From JALORV01 sp963791235 (GTDB lineage: Bacteria; Pseudomonadota; Gammaproteobacteria; Burkholderiales; Burkholderiaceae_F), in contig CAWBRW010000009.1 in NCBI GenBank assembly GCA_963791235.1, positions 62,001-126,000 on the forward strand: a stretch of DNA of 64,000 nt, in the 5' to 3' direction. The translations under genes and the position numbers were made by a program. The notes beneath the pieces are model-generated. The model was given only the letters and a program-made list of their open reading frames with translations, was not told the DNA's origin and did not search any database. Positions within the stretch are counted from its first letter, which is position 1; each line of letters starts with the position of its first letter. Shown piece by piece: positions 34,331 through 45,567 of the stretch.

Positions 34331-35089
34331 TCAGCGGCGCACCTGCGTCAGTGCCTGCTGCGCAGCCGCAGCCATCAGGCGCGCATCCGAAGCGATGGAG
34401 ACGAAGCGAAAGCCCATCGCCAGCCGCTTCTTCGCGGTCTCGGCGGTGCCGTTGTGGATGCCGGCGACGATGCCATGCGCCTGGGCGCGCGCCAGGATGT
34501 GCTCGATCGCCTGCGCTGCTGGCGGGTCGACATCATCGAGCACCGGCCGGCAGCCGAGCGAAAGGGAAAGGTCGGAGGGCCCGATGTAGACCGCATCCAG
34601 GCCTTCAACCGACAGGATGGCGTCGACATTTTCCAGGGCCTGCGCGGTCTCGATCATCGCGAAACGCACGATCGTTGCGTCGGCATGCTGCGGATAGTCG
34701 GCGCCGCCATACAGCAGCGCACGCGTCGGACCGAAGCTGCGCGTACCGTGCGGCGCGTAACGCGTGTAGGCAACGAAGCGCTCCGCCTCGGCGCGCGTGT
34801 TGATCATCGGGCAGATGACGCCATAGGCACCGGCGTCCAGCGACCTCATGATGATGGCCGGTTCGAGCCACGGTACGCGCACCATCGGCACGGCCGGTGT
34901 GGTGGAGATCGCAGTCAGCATGTGGACCGCCGCGGCATAGTCGACGATGCCGTGCTGCAGGTCGATCGTAACCGAGTCCCAGCCCTGGTGCGCCATCGTC
35001 TCCGCGGCGAAGCCATCGGGAATCGTCAACCAAGCGTTGATGGCTGAGCGCCCCTCGGTCCAGATCTGTCGCAGCGCGTTCGGTCGCAT
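34331..35089 (-). CDS. HpcH/HpaI aldolase family protein
   Basis: A 252-residue class II aldolase. The active-site set of HpaI is present in order: His in LQHGIVDY, Arg in MVRVPW, metal ligands Glu in MIETAQAL and Asp in GPSDLSLSLG. HpaI enzymes split 4-hydroxy-2-oxo acids into pyruvate and an aldehyde. The ATG at 35089 (MRPNALRQIW) matches the family start; the frame extends through the divergent promoter region and is not used. It lies 31 bp upstream of the EamA gene on the minus strand. Confidence 0.9.
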   Translation of the reverse strand: MRPNALRQIWTEGRSAINAWLTIPDGFAAETMAHQGWDSVTIDLQHGIVDYAAAVHMLTAISTTPAVPMVRVPWLEPAIIMRSLDAGAYGVICPMINTRAEAERFVAYTRYAPHGTRSFGPTRALLYGGADYPQHADATIVRFAMIETAQALENVDAILSVEGLDAVYIGPSDLSLSLGCRPVLDDVDPPAAQAIEHILARAQAHGIVAGIHNGTAETAKKRLAMGFRFVSIASDARLMAAAAQQALTQVRR

Positions 35090-35174
35090 CGCGGAAGTCC
35101 TCCGGCCGGGTCCGGCCGTGTCGGTTGGGAGAAGCAGCCGACGATACTGCATGCCCGCTGGCCCGGCCGGCGGA

Positions 35175-35202
35175 CTTGAAAACCGGGCGGGTCGCCTCAA
35201 AC
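35175..35202 (+). promoter_or_regulatory. Sigma-32-like heat-shock promoter upstream of htpG
   Basis: CTTGAAA at 35175-35181 is an exact match to the sigma-32 -35 element. After 13 bases, CCTCAAAC (35195-35202) partly matches the -10 consensus CCCCATNT. It lies 83 bp before the ATG of a heat-shock gene. Position and -35 match are seen; use by sigma-32 is inferred. Confidence 0.5.
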
Positions 35203-35285
35203 GTCGGCAAAATAGCGGGCTTCGCACGGGTGGCGCCCGGAAAGCAGCCGCTCGTTGGTCAGTCAATCGAAAGGGGAGCAAGAAG

Positions 35286-37193
<1,908 letters not shown>

Positions 37194-37203
37194 TAGAGCG
37201 CCG

Positions 37204-37722
37204 GTGTCCCGCGGGCACCGCACTGCCGCGGCCGAAGCCACACCCCTGCGCGGGTTCCCGCCGCTCATCGATCGGCACGTTGAGCGCCTGATCCTCGGCA
37301 GCTTCCCGTCAGCGGCCTCGCTGGCGGCGGCCCAGTACTACGCGCATCCGCGCAACCAGTTCTGGCCGATCCTCGGCCGCCTGCTTGGCGAACCGCTGGC
37401 GGACCTGCCCTACGCGGAGCGGCTCCCGCGCGTCCTCGCGCACCGGCTCGGGATCTGGGACGTGTACGGGGCCTGTGAGCGGACCGGAAGCGCCGATACG
37501 GCGATTCGCAATGCCCGGCCCAATGCCTTCGCCCGCCTGCGGCGGCTGGCGCCACGGCTGCGGGGCGTTGCCTTCAATGGCTCGGCTGCGGCCCGATTCC
37601 GGCCGCTTTTCGAGCAAGCGGGCTTCGAGGTGCGGGTGCTACCGTCCACCAGTCCCGCACATGCCGGCCGCAGTTTCGAGGAGAAACTGGCTCTGTGGGC
37701 GGCTTGGTGGCGCGCGCCTTAA
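37204..37722 (+). CDS. DNA-deoxyinosine glycosylase (family 6 UDG-like)
   Basis: About 172 residues. The motifs are RLILGSFPSAASL, YYAHPRNQFWPIL (with the Asn of the active site) and PSTSPAHAG near the C-terminus, which fit the hypoxanthine-DNA glycosylase group of the uracil-DNA glycosylase superfamily, removing deaminated adenine from DNA. The start is uncertain: GTG at 37204 lies just after htpG, while ATG at 37177 overlaps the htpG end by 17 bp. Likely co-transcribed with htpG. Confidence 0.82.
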   Translation: MSRGHRTAAAEATPLRGFPPLIDRHVERLILGSFPSAASLAAAQYYAHPRNQFWPILGRLLGEPLADLPYAERLPRVLAHRLGIWDVYGACERTGSADTAIRNARPNAFARLRRLAPRLRGVAFNGSAAARFRPLFEQAGFEVRVLPSTSPAHAGRSFEEKLALWAAWWRAP

Positions 37723-37835
37723 AGGTGTCTGGTCGCTGGGCGGGTACGGTCGGCGGTCCAGGCCGTTAACGCCCGTTCCGGAGAGCGGGATCGGCTACGC
37801 TTGCAGTCGAAGGCGCAGGGGCAGAACGAGTCGGA

Positions 37836-40295
37836 ATGAGTACTACAACCACAGCTAGTTCAGGACGGGCGAGCCGGGGCGGCGCGCATCGTTCCCTGGT
37901 AGGCCTGCGAGCGGCGATGCGCAGCACGCTTGATCCGCTGTTGCCTACGGCGGCACGCGATGCCATCCAGGTCATTGATGCCGACCCCCAGGCCTCGGGC
38001 ACGTTGAAGAAGTCGGTGCGGCGCCTGCTGGTCGACCAACGCGAGTTCTCCAGCACGTTCTTTTCCGCGGTCGAGCGCGAGATCGACGCTGCTGTCGATG
38101 AGTTGTTCCGGTCGGATCGCGAGCAACGCAAATCCAACGAAAAGGAAAAGCCCGAGGGCACCCCCGCCGCGTCGCTTTCGCTGGTCGATTACGACCAGAT
38201 GGAAGAGAACATGCTGCTGGACCGGTTCGCCGCGCGCATACGCAACGCGGTGGACGAGCACTTCGGCCCGCTGACCCAGCGCCTTGCCTCCGTGCTGAAG
38301 GTGCAGGGCCTGACCGACCGCGAGAATCCGTTTCATCCGATCCGTTTTTGCCGTGCGCTGGGCGAGGCGGTCGAAAAGCTGGACTTTAAGGGCGACCAGC
38401 GCTTGGTCGTCGTCAAGGCGTTCGATGGCGCGCTGGGTCATCCGCTGAGCGAGCTCTACAAGGAACTGAACCGGCAGCTGCAGGAGCAGGGCGTCGAGGA
38501 GCGCAATACTGCCGCCACCGCCTTCAAGAATTCGATGGCGGGATTCCGCAACACGTTCATGGCCACGGGCCGACCGTCGCAGGTAGGCGGCCATGCGGGA
38601 GCCATCACCGGGGCCACCGCCGAGCAGCTGTTGAGTGCGCTTTACCAGCGCATGCAGGTGCCGATGGCGGGCGCGCACGTGCACGCGACGCCGGTTGTGC
38701 CGGTCACGGCGATACCCCCGCAGCCGCTGTTCGATCGGGCAGATCTCGCGGTTTCGTCGGCGCCCGTCGCGCCCGGTGGAACCGGCTTTGCTAATACGGG
38801 CGTGTTTGCGCCAGGCGGGGCGATCGCGCCGGGAACGCCGGTGCAGTTTGCGGCGATCGATCCGGGCCTGCTCGCATCGATCAACGAGGTGCAGCGGCTG
38901 AATGCCCTGGCGGCCGTGGCCGCCCGCAGCGGTTCGGCGACCGGCGCCTCGATCAGCGAACGCGACGAGGCGCAGTTGCGCGCACATGTCGCGGAGAAGG
39001 CCACCAAGCAGATCGACAAGCTGGTGATCGAGCTGGTCGGGATGCTGTTCGACCGCATCCACCAGGACAAGCACTTGCCGGCCGAGATCAAGACCGCGTT
39101 GTCGCGGTTGCAGTTCCCGATCATGAAGGTGGCGCTGTCGGACTCGGATCTGTTCGTCTCGCCGCTGCAGCCGGCGCGCCGCCTGATGGACCGCATCGCC
39201 AGCACGGCGATCGGCTGGATTCCCGAAGGTGAGGAAAACCAGCGTTACCTGGCAGAGGTCAACAAGGCCGTCGATACGGTTGTCGTCGCGATCAACGAGG
39301 GTCCGACGATCTTTGAGAAGGCGCTGGCCGAGTTTGAGAAATATCTGAACGAGGAACGCTCGCGCGACGACGACCCGATCACGCGCGCGAAGCGCGCGCT
39401 CGAGGAGGCCGAGACGCGCGAGGTGATGTCGATCAACGCGGCGATTGCGATCCGCCGCGCGTTCGATGGAGTTCAGCTGGAGTCGTACCTGCGCGAGTTC
39501 CTGCTCGACACGTGGGTCAAGGTGATGGTCGCTGCCACGTTGCGCGAGCGTACCCAGCCGGACTTCGCGAAGAAATTCCGCGACACGGTTCCGGATCTGG
39601 TCTGGAGCGTGCAGCCGAAGATCAACCCGGACGACCGTAAGCGGCTCGTCAAGACGATTCCGGCGGTGCTCAACACGTTGCGGGAAGGACTGCAGCTGAT
39701 CGAGCAGTCGTCGACGCAGACGCAGGAGTTCTTCAGCCGGCTGATGGGGTCGCACGCCCAGGCGGTGAAGGCCCTCGAGGTGGCCTACGGTGCCGCACCG
39801 CCGGTTGATGCCGGAATGATCAAGAAGCGCCTCGACGAGGTAAAGATCGTCGAGCCCCCGCCGCCGGTCGCCGGCGAGGACGAGCATCTGACGATCCCGG
39901 CCGCGGCGGTACGCAGCGCTGCCGCGGCGAATCACGCCGAAGTGAACGTGCTCGATTCGCCGCCGACCGTCGCACCGGAAGAGATGATCCCGATCGAGCA
40001 GCTCTCCGACGAGGACATCGACGAGATGATCGAAGGCTGGGAACGCGGCTCGTGGTTCGACCTTTACACCGGCCAGCAAAGCGAGCGCGTCCGGCTGCGG
40101 TGGATCAGCCCACGTCGCAACTTCTACCTCTTCACTTCGGCCGAAACCGGCAAAGCGCACTCGCTGGCGCCGCTGGTGCTGCGCGGCTACGTCCGCGCCG
40201 GCCGTATCCGCAGCGCGGAAAGCGCGCCGCTGTTCGAACGCGTGGTCGGCAACCTGATGCGCGACCTCGGAGCCCCAGCGGCCGAGCCGGCCTGA
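37836..40295 (+). CDS. DUF1631 family protein, copy 1
   Basis: An 819-residue cytoplasmic-type protein with no signal peptide or membrane helix. It is a DUF1631 member; older records call the family thymidine phosphorylase without support. Helical N-terminal part (1-230), a low-complexity Ala/Gly/Pro linker (about 250-365), the conserved core with IDKLVIELVGMLFDRI (about 388-440) and a C-terminal domain with WERGSWFDLYTG and RVRLRWISP (about 734-770). Copy 2 lies 0.9 kb downstream and shares core and C-terminus. The gap is filled by a spermidine-synthase-like gene starting 1 bp after this stop. Function unknown. Confidence 0.85.
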   Translation: MSTTTTASSGRASRGGAHRSLVGLRAAMRSTLDPLLPTAARDAIQVIDADPQASGTLKKSVRRLLVDQREFSSTFFSAVEREIDAAVDELFRSDREQRKSNEKEKPEGTPAASLSLVDYDQMEENMLLDRFAARIRNAVDEHFGPLTQRLASVLKVQGLTDRENPFHPIRFCRALGEAVEKLDFKGDQRLVVVKAFDGALGHPLSELYKELNRQLQEQGVEERNTAATAFKNSMAGFRNTFMATGRPSQVGGHAGAITGATAEQLLSALYQRMQVPMAGAHVHATPVVPVTAIPPQPLFDRADLAVSSAPVAPGGTGFANTGVFAPGGAIAPGTPVQFAAIDPGLLASINEVQRLNALAAVAARSGSATGASISERDEAQLRAHVAEKATKQIDKLVIELVGMLFDRIHQDKHLPAEIKTALSRLQFPIMKVALSDSDLFVSPLQPARRLMDRIASTAIGWIPEGEENQRYLAEVNKAVDTVVVAINEGPTIFEKALAEFEKYLNEERSRDDDPITRAKRALEEAETREVMSINAAIAIRRAFDGVQLESYLREFLLDTWVKVMVAATLRERTQPDFAKKFRDTVPDLVWSVQPKINPDDRKRLVKTIPAVLNTLREGLQLIEQSSTQTQEFFSRLMGSHAQAVKALEVAYGAAPPVDAGMIKKRLDEVKIVEPPPPVAGEDEHLTIPAAAVRSAAAANHAEVNVLDSPPTVAPEEMIPIEQLSDEDIDEMIEGWERGSWFDLYTGQQSERVRLRWISPRRNFYLFTSAETGKAHSLAPLVLRGYVRAGRIRSAESAPLFERVVGNLMRDLGAPAAEPA

Positions 40296-40296
40296 C

Positions 40297-41064
40297 GTGC
40301 GCCGCGCATCGAGCCGCGCCACGCGGACTCGGGTCACGCTGTCCGAGGAAGACGGCGTCCGCTACCTGCACTTCGGCACCGAGTGGATCCAGGGTGGCAT
40401 GCGCATCGCGCGGCCCTGGCGACTCGAGCTTGAATACCAGAAGCAGATGATGGCGCTCGCGCTGTTCCTGCCGCAGCCGCGCCATGTCCTCCAGCTCGGC
40501 CTGGGTGCGGCCGCATTGACCAAGTTCTGCTACCGGCACCTGCCCGAGGCGCAGCTGACGGCGGTCGAACTCAGCGGGGATGTCATCGACGTGGCGCGAC
40601 AGTGGTTCTGTCTGCCGGAAGATGACGAACGCCTGCAGGTGGTGCAGCACGAGGCACGTGATTACCTCGGCGGCCTGCGTGCGGCCGGCCGGGCCGACTG
40701 GCTCCAGGTGGACCTGTATGACGCCACCGCCCGCGGCCCGGTGCATGACGACGTCGAGTTCTATCGCCTCTGCCGGCGAGCGCTGCGACGTCCCGGGATC
40801 GCCTGCTTCAACCTGTTCGGGGGGCGGTTCGATGCCAGCTTCCGGGTCATTTCGGAAGCTTTTGACGGACGCGCGCTGGCCGGCCCGGAAGTTGACGAGG
40901 GCAACCGCATCGTTTTTGCCGTGGTCGGACCGCGGATTGACATGCCGATGGGAGTCCTGGCTGCGCGCGCCGCAAGCCTGGAGTCCGCCTGGCGCATGCC
41001 ATTCCGGCACTGGCTGCAGCAGATTGCCGAACTCAACGACGTTTCAGATCCCGTACGCCTCTGA
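40297..41064 (+). CDS. Spermidine/spermine synthase-like methyltransferase-fold protein
   Basis: A 255-residue protein with GTG start 1 bp after the DUF1631 stop, so coupled. It has the Rossmann SAM-type site VLQLGLGAAALTKFCY, an acidic strand end in AVELSGDVIDVAR and an Asp in WLQVDLYDA. These match the polyamine synthase fold, but the N-terminal beta-hairpin is reduced and the DDG-like catalytic region is altered, so real aminopropyl transfer is doubtful. Lying between the two DUF1631 copies, it may work with them. Confidence 0.78.
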   Translation: MRRASSRATRTRVTLSEEDGVRYLHFGTEWIQGGMRIARPWRLELEYQKQMMALALFLPQPRHVLQLGLGAAALTKFCYRHLPEAQLTAVELSGDVIDVARQWFCLPEDDERLQVVQHEARDYLGGLRAAGRADWLQVDLYDATARGPVHDDVEFYRLCRRALRRPGIACFNLFGGRFDASFRVISEAFDGRALAGPEVDEGNRIVFAVVGPRIDMPMGVLAARAASLESAWRMPFRHWLQQIAELNDVSDPVRL

Positions 41065-41107
41065 TGCAACACGCCTAATTGACGGGTTGCCGATGCTCAT
41101 ATGCAAC

Positions 41108-41142
41108 TTGACAGCCGCCCGGGCCCCGATAGAGTCGGGGCC
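41108..41142 (+). promoter_or_regulatory. Sigma-70-like promoter overlapping an 8-bp inverted repeat
   Basis: TTGACA (41108-41113) is a perfect -35 box; 16 bp later TAGAGT (41130-41135) is a 4-of-6 -10 box. The inverted repeat GGCCCCGA (41122-41129), loop TAGAG, TCGGGGCC (41135-41142) is perfect and covers the -10. It may be an operator, or a T-less terminator of the upstream genes. It lies 41 bp before DUF1631 copy 2. Confidence 0.5.
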
Positions 41143-41182
41143 TGACCCAGGGCTGCGCGGCCAGGCATCAGCACGGACATAA

Positions 41183-43582
41183 ATGGAGTTCACGCCCCAC
41201 ACCGACGCCCCGAGAACTGCCGGCGAGTTGCCGTACGTGACTGCTGCGCAGGCGTCGGCGTTGATGAAGTCGGCAATGGCGATCTCCAATGAGCTGATCG
41301 CCACGGCGTTCCCGGGGATCATGCGCACTATCAGCGAAGAGCTGACGAGCACATGGGACTTCGACGTCAGTTCGCCGCTGGTGCAGCGCCTGCTGAGCAC
41401 CAAGTCGAGCGAAGTGGAACACGCGTTCGTCGAGCACCTGAAGCAGGCGCAGGACCAGGCGTTCCAGGAAATCACGGTCGGGCGCGTGCAGCCGCCGCCG
41501 GGATCACTCGACGCCGAGACACTGTCGCTCGTCGATTCGATCTCGGTTGAGAGCAACACCGTGGTCGAGCGGCACGCCGGCAAGGTGGCCGGGCATGCCG
41601 ACCTGGTGCTGCGCGACCTCAATCTGGTTGTCGCCTACGTGCTGGGTCGCAGTGCCGTGCGCAACTCCGAGAACCCGCTCGGACCGAACGTCTACGTCCG
41701 TGCTCTGCTGCGCGCGGCCGAGGACTGCGATCTGCACAAGGAGGCGTGGGATTTCCTGCTGACGCGGTTCGAAAAGCCGCTGGGCGAAGAACTCGGGCAG
41801 ATCGCGCGCCAGCTGCTCGAGCACTTCGCCAATCATGGCGTCGACGTGCGCTCGATCCGCCGCAGTCTTGCCGTACCCAAGTCGGCGGCCGGCTGGCAAC
41901 CGCCGGGCGTGTCGGGCGGCGGTACCCCGGGCGACTTGGGCGGTAGTGGACAAGGGGCCGGGCAGCGCCCCGCCGCACCGTCGGTCGCAGGCGGTGTCGC
42001 AGCCGCCGAGGGCGGGCCCTCGCGCGCCCCGGCACCGCCGGATGAACCGACGCAACTGCTGGGTGGCTTGCTGACCCGGCTGCAGTCGAATGCGCGCGGG
42101 TCGAGGCTGCCGCCGCTGCCGTCGCACGGTCCCGCGCCCCGGGAACTGCTGCATTCGGTCGGCGAAATGCAGCATGGCGTCGAGGAGTTTGCCGAGACCG
42201 GCGACTTCGCGATGATGGCGCCGTCGCAGCCGCTCAGTGAGGTGCGCGGCGAACTGATCGCCAAGTCGACGCGCACAGTCGACAAGCTGACGATCGAACT
42301 CGTCGGCATGCTGTTCGACCACGTAATGCAGGACAAGCAGGTACCGGCCGAGATCAAGGCACGGCTGTCGCGACTGCAGTTCCCGGTGCTGAAGGCGGCG
42401 CTGATGGACGCCGCGTTCTTTGCGTCGAGTGCCCACCCGGCACGCAAGCTGATCGACCGCATCGCCGGCACGTCGGCAGGCTGGGAGCCCTACGGGGACG
42501 ACAACCAGAAATACCTGAAGGAAGTCGAACGCGTCATCGCCGAGATCCTGAAGAAATTCGAGACGGATCTCAGCGTCTTCGAGAAGGTCTACGCCGAGTT
42601 CGACCGTTTCGTTTCGGATATCGATGCCGGTGACAGCGATCCGGTCTCGCGTGCGAAGAAGGCGCTTGAGGCCGCCGAGAAGCACGAGATCCTGACGATC
42701 AACACGACGATCCAGGTGCGGCGCGCTTTCGAACGCGTCGACCTCGAACCGTACATCAAGGAGTTCCTGCTGGGCGCCTGGGTCAAGGTGCTCGTCGCTG
42801 CCACGGTACGCAGCGAGACCCAGCCTGGCTTTGCGAAGGCGTTCCGCGATGTGATCCATGAGCTGGTCTGGTCGGTGCAGCCGAAGGCCAGCACCGAGGA
42901 CCGCAACAAGCTGGTCAAGATGATCCCGGGCATGGTGCGCGTGCTGCGCGACGGCCTGGCGCTGGTCAATGTCGCGGAACGCGAACGCGAGCAGTTCTTC
43001 GGGCAGCTGATGGAATCGCATGCGATGGCGGTCAAGCCGGTCGACCAGGCGACCTACATCAAGTCGAGCCTGCTGACGTCCGAACTGCGCGCGAAGATCG
43101 ACGGCATGCAGCTCTCGGGTGTATTCCCGGTGACGACCGTGCCGGGCGGCATCCGCGTGTCGACCGGACTCATCATGCGTGCCGCCCAGGAGCACCACGC
43201 CGACATCCAGATGCCGGATCCACTGACCGATATCGCGCGCCTCGATCCGGTCGAGGATGCCCGCGTGCAGGAAGAGATCGGCCGCTGGCAGCGCGGCAAC
43301 TGGTTCAAGCTGTGGAACGGCATGGAGTTCGTCCGCGTGAAGCTGCGCTGGATGAGCCCGCTGCGCACGCTGTTCCTGTTCGCCAGCGAGCACGACCAGA
43401 AGGCGCATGTGCTGTCGTCCGACATGCTGAAGTCGTACCTGGCGCGCAAGTACATCGAGCCGCTCGAGAGCGTCCCTCTGACAAAGCGCGCCGTCGACGC
43501 AGTGGTGGCCGACTTCGAGAGCACGCCGGATCGCGCGGCAGCAATGGCCAACCGCTACAAGGCCTCGCAGCCCGCGGCATGA
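41183..43582 (+). CDS. DUF1631 family protein, copy 2
   Basis: A 799-residue paralogue of the protein encoded at 37836. The core VDKLTIELVGMLFDHVMQDK (about residues 365-385) and the C-terminal WQRGNWFKLWNG and VKLRWMSPLRTLFLFAS (about 701-735) align with copy 1; the N-terminal third and the Gly/Pro/Ala-rich linker (about 235-330) differ. No membrane segment. It has its own likely promoter. The next gene, a GspE-type ATPase, starts 10 bp after its stop, suggesting a joint function. DUF1631 has no known biochemical role. Confidence 0.85.
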   Translation: MEFTPHTDAPRTAGELPYVTAAQASALMKSAMAISNELIATAFPGIMRTISEELTSTWDFDVSSPLVQRLLSTKSSEVEHAFVEHLKQAQDQAFQEITVGRVQPPPGSLDAETLSLVDSISVESNTVVERHAGKVAGHADLVLRDLNLVVAYVLGRSAVRNSENPLGPNVYVRALLRAAEDCDLHKEAWDFLLTRFEKPLGEELGQIARQLLEHFANHGVDVRSIRRSLAVPKSAAGWQPPGVSGGGTPGDLGGSGQGAGQRPAAPSVAGGVAAAEGGPSRAPAPPDEPTQLLGGLLTRLQSNARGSRLPPLPSHGPAPRELLHSVGEMQHGVEEFAETGDFAMMAPSQPLSEVRGELIAKSTRTVDKLTIELVGMLFDHVMQDKQVPAEIKARLSRLQFPVLKAALMDAAFFASSAHPARKLIDRIAGTSAGWEPYGDDNQKYLKEVERVIAEILKKFETDLSVFEKVYAEFDRFVSDIDAGDSDPVSRAKKALEAAEKHEILTINTTIQVRRAFERVDLEPYIKEFLLGAWVKVLVAATVRSETQPGFAKAFRDVIHELVWSVQPKASTEDRNKLVKMIPGMVRVLRDGLALVNVAEREREQFFGQLMESHAMAVKPVDQATYIKSSLLTSELRAKIDGMQLSGVFPVTTVPGGIRVSTGLIMRAAQEHHADIQMPDPLTDIARLDPVEDARVQEEIGRWQRGNWFKLWNGMEFVRVKLRWMSPLRTLFLFASEHDQKAHVLSSDMLKSYLARKYIEPLESVPLTKRAVDAVVADFESTPDRAAAMANRYKASQPAA

Positions 43583-43592
43583 ATCCACAAGC

Positions 43593-45428
43593 ATGAGCAC
43601 CAAGGACAGCGCTACCGCGCTGAAGCCCGTGCCGTCGCCAGCCGGGCGCGAGCGGCACGCTGCGGTGCCGGTGCCCAACGGCCGGGTGACAGGCGGCTAC
43701 GTCCTCAAGCAGCTGGTCGCAGACGGCATGCTCTCGACCAGCGATGCCGAGCGCTTCCGCAGTTCCGGCGGGCGCGAGCGGGCCGGGCATCCGCTGGTGA
43801 ACCTCGCGGAGATGAACTACCGCACTCCCAACGCCGAGCGCAAGCTGCTGGACCTTGAGGCGCTGACGCACTGGCTGGCGCAGAAGGCTTCCCTTTCCTA
43901 CTACCACATCGACCCGCTGCGCGTGGACTTCACGCGCGTCGCCGAGGTGATGTCATCGTCCTACGCGACGACCTATTCGATCCTGCCCGTCGCCGTCAGC
44001 GCCGACGAAGTGACGATCGCGACCTGCGAGCCGTTCCTGACCGGATGGGAACGTGAGATCGAGCAGATCACGAAGAAGACGGTTCGGCGCGTCGTATCGA
44101 ATCCGCTCGACGTCGCGCGCTATACGACCGAGTTCTACAAGCTCGCGCAGCAGGTCAAGGGCGCCTCCAAGACCGGCGCGACGCCGCTGGTTTCGAGCTT
44201 CGAGCAACTGGTGGAGCTGGGTGGAAAGGTCCAGGCCGACGACGCCCATGTCATCCATATCGTCGACTGGCTGCTGCAGTACGCCTTCGACCAGCGTGCC
44301 AGCGATATCCACCTGGAGCCGCGTCGGGAGTTCGGCATTGCGCGCTTTCGCATCGATGGCGTGCTGCACCAGGTTTACCAGGTGCCGGGCGGAGTCATGG
44401 CCGCGATGACCAGCCGCCTCAAGCTGCTGGGTCGCATGGACGTCGTCGAGAAGCGCCGGCCGCAGGACGGCCGGGTCAAGACCAAGGTCACGAGTGGGCC
44501 GAATGCCGGCCGCGAAGTCGAGATCCGGTTGTCGACTCTGCCGACGGCATTCGGCGAGAAGCTGGTGATGCGGATCTTCGACCCGGAGGTGGTCGTACGC
44601 AGCTACGCCGAACTCGGCTTCACGCCCGAAGAGTCGCGAGTGTGGGAAGACCTGATACACCGGCCGTCGGGCATCGTGCTGGTGACGGGACCCACAGGGT
44701 CGGGCAAGACGACGACGCTGTATTCGACGCTGAAGCAGCTGGCGACGGACGAGGTCAACGTCAGCACGGTCGAGGACCCGATCGAGATGGTCGATCCGAC
44801 GCTGAACCAGATGCAGGTGCAGCACGGCATCGATCTCGGCTTTGCCGACGGCCTGCGCGCGCTGATGCGGCAGGACCCGGACATCATCATGGTTGGCGAA
44901 ATCCGTGACAAGGAAACCGCCGACATGGCCGTGCAGGCTGCGCTCACCGGCCACCTGGTCTTCTCGACTCTGCACACCAACGACGCCGCTGCGTCGATCG
45001 CGCGGCTGATCGAGCTTGGCATCCCGAACTATCTCGTCAATGCAACGATGATCGGCGTGCTTGCACAGCGGCTGGTGCGTACCTTGTGCCCGCACTGCAA
45101 GGCGGTCGGCGACCCGATCGACCCGGCCTTGTGGAAGGAACTGGTCGCGCCGTGGCGTTCCAACGTGCCGGACAAGATCTACCACCCGGTCGGCTGCCTC
45201 GAGTGCCGCCGCACCGGCTACATGGGCCGCACGGGCCTGATCGAGATGCTGGTGATGACCGACGCGATGCGCAAGCTCATCTCGGAGAGCGCTGACCTGG
45301 TTCAGTTGCGCGGCCAGGCGGCGCGCGATGGCCTGCGATCGTTGCGAGTCTCGGGGGCGGAGAAGATCGCCAAGGGCGTCACCACGCTCGATGAAGTGTT
45401 GAAGGCGGCACCGCCCTTCAACAATTGA
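43593..45428 (+). CDS. GspE/PilB-type secretion ATPase
   Basis: A 611-residue ATPase. Residues 1-200 form an N1/N2-type domain; the catalytic part has ASDIHLEPR, Walker A GPTGSGKT (366-373), the Asp box ending VEDPIEMV, Walker B-like DIIMVGEIRDKETAD, the His box LHTNDAAASI and a zinc tetracysteine CPHC...CLECR. These energise type II secretion or type IV pilus assembly. No GspF, pilin or secretin is in the window, so its machine is elsewhere or unusual. It lies 10 bp after DUF1631 copy 2. Confidence 0.93.
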   Translation: MSTKDSATALKPVPSPAGRERHAAVPVPNGRVTGGYVLKQLVADGMLSTSDAERFRSSGGRERAGHPLVNLAEMNYRTPNAERKLLDLEALTHWLAQKASLSYYHIDPLRVDFTRVAEVMSSSYATTYSILPVAVSADEVTIATCEPFLTGWEREIEQITKKTVRRVVSNPLDVARYTTEFYKLAQQVKGASKTGATPLVSSFEQLVELGGKVQADDAHVIHIVDWLLQYAFDQRASDIHLEPRREFGIARFRIDGVLHQVYQVPGGVMAAMTSRLKLLGRMDVVEKRRPQDGRVKTKVTSGPNAGREVEIRLSTLPTAFGEKLVMRIFDPEVVVRSYAELGFTPEESRVWEDLIHRPSGIVLVTGPTGSGKTTTLYSTLKQLATDEVNVSTVEDPIEMVDPTLNQMQVQHGIDLGFADGLRALMRQDPDIIMVGEIRDKETADMAVQAALTGHLVFSTLHTNDAAASIARLIELGIPNYLVNATMIGVLAQRLVRTLCPHCKAVGDPIDPALWKELVAPWRSNVPDKIYHPVGCLECRRTGYMGRTGLIEMLVMTDAMRKLISESADLVQLRGQAARDGLRSLRVSGAEKIAKGVTTLDEVLKAAPPFNN

Positions 45429-45567
45429 ACGCCGGTGGCTCCCGGCCATGGCCGGCGGGCTGCCCTGGTCGCTTAGCACCGAATCGATGCGCTCGAAGCT
45501 GTTCGAGGTGAGTCGAGTCGAGCGACAATCCGGCTTTCTTGCTTCGGTGGAGGACCGCCATGGCCCC

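Noticed and set aside
37860..43678. Antisense open frames of 825 and 724 codons opposite the DUF1631 genes
   Set aside because: Arg/Gln/His-rich products without motifs, opposite clearly conserved genes: compositional shadows.
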